DNA of 12,044 nt from Flavobacteriia bacterium (GTDB taxonomy: Bacteria > Bacteroidota > Bacteroidia > Flavobacteriales > Flavobacteriaceae): the NCBI GenBank assembly GCA_011330545.1, contig DRQI01000172.1, positions 1 to 12,044 of the forward strand, read 5' to 3'. The notes below the pieces were generated by a model. That model ran no database searches. It saw only the letters and a program-made list of their open reading frames with translations, and had not been told where the DNA came from. A program made the position numbers and the translations under genes. Below, piece after piece: positions 6,802 through 12,044 of this stretch; the stretch's first letter is position 1; the number at the start of each line of letters is the position of its first letter.

Positions 6802-7941
6802 ATGGCTTCAAGGTTTGTAATAAGTATCTTATTTTGCAGTATGATCATTACTGCTTCCGCACAATTTAAAAACACTAAAAACCTACCTTTTACTTGGAAA
6901 ACAGATACCTTACAACATTCTGTCAATCTTTCTGAAATTCAAATTGTATTGCCCAAAGGCTCATTCAAGTCATTAGACTATCCTACTTTTGTTGGCAGGA
7001 GTGAAGGGTTGCAACAATTTTTTGCAAAAGAGCCTGTCATCGTTATAGAAATCGGCGGTTTGGCAAAAGCCTATCCGTTAAACATATTAACCATTCACGA
7101 AATAGCAAATGACACCCTAAGTAGTGTGCCAATATTGGTAACGTATTGTCCTTTGTGCAATTCGGGCATTGTATTTAATCGTGTTTTAAAGTATCAAGGC
7201 AAGAAAAGAATCTTAGAATTTGAGCCTTCGGGGATGTTGCGGAATAGTGATATGGTAATGCTAGACCGAACCACAGAAACACTATGGCAACAATTAACGG
7301 GCACGGCCATTGTAGGTACTTATGACAGCGCCCAACTCGATATCTTACCTTCGCTAATTATTTCAGTATCAGAATTTTTCACACGGTATCCTAACGGAAA
7401 AATCCTTTCTAAGAAAACCGGATTTGCTCAGGCTGAAAAAATGTACGGGCACAACCCTTATACTAATTATGATACCAAAACAACACCGCTGCAACAGTTT
7501 TTTAAAAGTGATAAAGTAGACAAACGCCTTCCGGCAATGGAACGGATTGTCGATATTGAATATCGAGGAGATTATAAAATATATCCCTATAAAAGTGTGG
7601 CCAAAAAGGGCGTTATCAATGATACATTCAACACAAAAAAAGTAGTCCTTTTCTATAAACCGGGTACGGTTTCAATATTGGATAAAAATGATATTACCAA
7701 CTCAAAAGAGGTAGGTACAGTTACTGTTTTTAATGCCGTAATTAATAATAAAGCATTGGTTTTTAAAGCAAAAAAAGGCGCATTTATTGATGATGAAACC
7801 CATTCTAAATGGGATATAACAGGGTATTGCTACGAAGGGCCTTTCAAAGGAAAACAATTACAAATTGAACCCCATGGCAACCATTTCGCTTTTGCTTGGT
7901 TGGCATTTCACCCCGAGAGTGAAATTTATGTAGAAAAATAA
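6802..7941 (+). CDS. Exported DUF3179 domain-containing protein
   Basis: This 379-residue protein has a signal peptide (1-20, hydrophobic FVISILFCSMIITASA, likely cleaved after ASA). The DUF3179 domain covers nearly all of the rest. Visible family hallmarks are AYPLNILTIHEIAND (90-104), the two-cysteine motif TYCPLCNSG (114-122; C116, C119), the DRTTETLWQQ segment (155-164) and the C-terminal FAWLAFHPESEIY (364-376). The paired Cys plus conserved His residues suggest a metal or redox site, but no function is established for the family. The mature protein should be periplasmic. It precedes glpF by 70 nt on the same strand and may be the first gene of the glycerol operon. Only a 4-bp hairpin (7943-7954) lies in that gap, too weak to be confident of a terminator. 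Confidence 0.9.
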   Translation: MASRFVISILFCSMIITASAQFKNTKNLPFTWKTDTLQHSVNLSEIQIVLPKGSFKSLDYPTFVGRSEGLQQFFAKEPVIVIEIGGLAKAYPLNILTIHEIANDTLSSVPILVTYCPLCNSGIVFNRVLKYQGKKRILEFEPSGMLRNSDMVMLDRTTETLWQQLTGTAIVGTYDSAQLDILPSLIISVSEFFTRYPNGKILSKKTGFAQAEKMYGHNPYTNYDTKTTPLQQFFKSDKVDKRLPAMERIVDIEYRGDYKIYPYKSVAKKGVINDTFNTKKVVLFYKPGTVSILDKNDITNSKEVGTVTVFNAVINNKALVFKAKKGAFIDDETHSKWDITGYCYEGPFKGKQLQIEPHGNHFAFAWLAFHPESEIYVEK

Positions 7942-8011
7942 TGCGTTTTTACGCTTAATTTTATCATATAAATTGTATAAATTGGCGTTGTCAACTATAA
8001 AGCCTGTTTTT

Positions 8012-8815
8012 ATGTCAATTTATCTTGCCGAATTTTTAGGAACTTTTTTCCTTATTTTAATTGGTGGTGGTGTTGTGGCCGGAGTACTTTTAAAAAAATC
8101 AAAAGCTGAAAATGCCGGTTGGAATACTATTGTGGTTAGCTGGGGGCTCGCCGTTACATTTGCCATTTATGCTTTTGGCTCGTTGAGCGGAGCACATATA
8201 AATCCGGCAGTAACAGTTGGCTTTGCCTTTGTAGGCGAATTTCCTTGGGAAAAAGTACCGGGCTATATACTGGCACAATTATTAGGGGCTTTTGCAGGAG
8301 CGGTTTTGGTATGGATTTATTACATACCGCATTGGTCAAAAACCGAAGATAAAATTGCCAAACTATCAGTCTTTAGTACCGTACCTGCCATACGCTCATA
8401 TATTCATAATTTCACAAGTGAAATGATTGCTACTGCGGTATTGGTCTTTAGCTTACTTTTTATCGGTACCCATACCTTTACAGAAGGTTTAAACCCATTG
8501 GTTGTTGGCGGGCTCATTATGCTTATCGGATTTAGCTTAGGCGGTACCACGGGCTATGCCATTAATCCGGCAAGGGATTTAGGCCCCAGAATTGCCCATT
8601 TTTTAATGCCTATAAAAGGAAAAGGAAGTTCTGACTGGAAATATGCACCTATTCCCGTCATCGGCCCATTTTTTGGAAGCCTTTTAGGAGGAGCTACCTA
8701 TAAAATAGTATATAAAAATGAATTGTATCTGAAATATTGGATTGTTGTAGGCATCGCTATTCTCATTGTAATTTTAGCCGTAGTAAAAAGCCTTCAACCG
8801 GAAAAAAATAATTAA
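8012..8815 (+). CDS. glpF: Aquaglyceroporin / glycerol uptake facilitator
   Basis: This 267-residue MIP-family channel should carry glycerol across the inner membrane. Both half-helix motifs are present: HINPAVT (NPA at 64-66) and INPARDLGPR (NPA at 185-187). Asp189 after the second NPAR marks glycerol-conducting rather than water-specific members. The selectivity filter, by alignment to E. coli GlpF, reads W44, G173, Y182 and R188, against W/G/F/R in GlpF. Six MIP transmembrane segments are followed by a seventh hydrophobic segment (about 241-259, YWIVVGIAILIVILAVV), absent from E. coli GlpF. I chose ATG 8012; an in-frame TTG at 7973 would add a 13-residue non-hydrophobic leader. glpK follows after 3 nt, so the two are in one operon. 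Confidence 0.93.
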   Translation: MSIYLAEFLGTFFLILIGGGVVAGVLLKKSKAENAGWNTIVVSWGLAVTFAIYAFGSLSGAHINPAVTVGFAFVGEFPWEKVPGYILAQLLGAFAGAVLVWIYYIPHWSKTEDKIAKLSVFSTVPAIRSYIHNFTSEMIATAVLVFSLLFIGTHTFTEGLNPLVVGGLIMLIGFSLGGTTGYAINPARDLGPRIAHFLMPIKGKGSSDWKYAPIPVIGPFFGSLLGGATYKIVYKNELYLKYWIVVGIAILIVILAVVKSLQPEKNN

Positions 8816-11951
<3,136 letters not shown>

Positions 11952-12014
11952 TTTTCTTATTTTTTAGACAGTCTTATAAAATTGTATTGAGAAGTTAGCC
12001 ATTGATAATTAAAA

Positions 12015-12044
12015 TGGTTCTCGATACGCCGCTCCTTCGTCGCG
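12015..12044. repeat. GC-rich repeat-like sequence at the window edge (partial)
   Basis: The last 30 bases (TGGTTCTCGATACGCCGCTC onward) change abruptly to GC-rich sequence after an AT-rich spacer. From memory, TTCTCGATACGC-type sequences occur as one arm of intergenic palindromic repeats in some bacterial genomes, with a GCG..ACTCGAA-type second arm, which here would lie beyond the window. No second copy is seen in the window. The remaining spacer, 11952-12014, shows no convincing terminator. Confidence 0.35.

Noticed and set aside
7943..7954. Hairpin GCGT-TTTT-ACGC just after the DUF3179 stop as a terminator
   Set aside because: The stem is only 4 bp and is followed by a mixed TTAATTTTA tract, so it is too weak to claim.
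7973..8011. TTG start adding 13 residues to GlpF
   Set aside because: MIP proteins start close to the first helix; ATG 8012 (MSIYLAEF) fits the family and the added residues do not.
11966..11974. AGACAGTCT palindrome after glpD as a terminator
   Set aside because: Its 4-bp arms are separated by one base, which cannot form a hairpin loop, and no T-tract follows.

Overview
The window looks like chromosomal DNA of a member of the Bacteroidota, most likely a flavobacterium-like lineage. It is AT-rich. Starts lack clear Shine-Dalgarno sequences, and promoter-like sites match the Bacteroidota -7 motif TAnnTTTG. It also carries a one-protein hybrid two-component system (sensor kinase, receiver and AraC-type helix-turn-helix fused), which is characteristic of this phylum. 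The phylum assignment is inference from these traits, not from a database match.

Layout. (1) Positions 1-973: the last codons of an unidentified gene, a crotonase-family enoyl-CoA hydratase/isomerase and a 61-residue single-span membrane protein. The three are joined by two 4-nt ATGA stop/start overlaps and form one translationally coupled unit. (2) Positions 974-1070: a short gap holding a nested inverted repeat. (3) Positions 1071-3562: a DUF1330 protein coupled by a TAATG overlap to a soluble [4Fe-4S]/bis-MGD molybdopterin oxidoreductase of unknown substrate, which has Asp where formate dehydrogenase-type enzymes have Cys/Sec. (4) Positions 3582-6386, minus strand: a TPR-containing hybrid sensor kinase/AraC-type regulator, tail to tail with the oxidoreductase. 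(5) Positions 6387-6801: a ~415-bp divergent intergenic region with a promoter-like site for the kinase and a long imperfect inverted repeat. (6) Positions 6802-11951, plus strand: an exported DUF3179 protein followed by glpF (aquaglyceroporin), glpK (glycerol kinase) and glpD (FAD glycerol-3-phosphate dehydrogenase). (7) Positions 11952-12044: a trailing spacer ending in a GC-rich, repeat-like sequence cut by the window edge.

How the genes work together. glpF-glpK-glpD is a complete glycerol uptake and oxidation route: facilitated entry, phosphorylation to sn-glycerol 3-phosphate, then oxidation to dihydroxyacetone phosphate with electrons passed to quinone. The DUF3179 gene lies in front of it on the same strand and may be its first cistron. 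The hybrid kinase is transcribed divergently from this cluster and is the obvious candidate regulator, with the 6617-6706 inverted repeat a candidate target; this is inference from position only. The crotonase and DUF1330/molybdoenzyme units appear to be separate transcription units.

Most of the window is recognisable metabolism. The parts least explained by known biology are the DUF1330-molybdoenzyme pair, the DUF3179 protein heading a glycerol operon, and the two structured intergenic regions.
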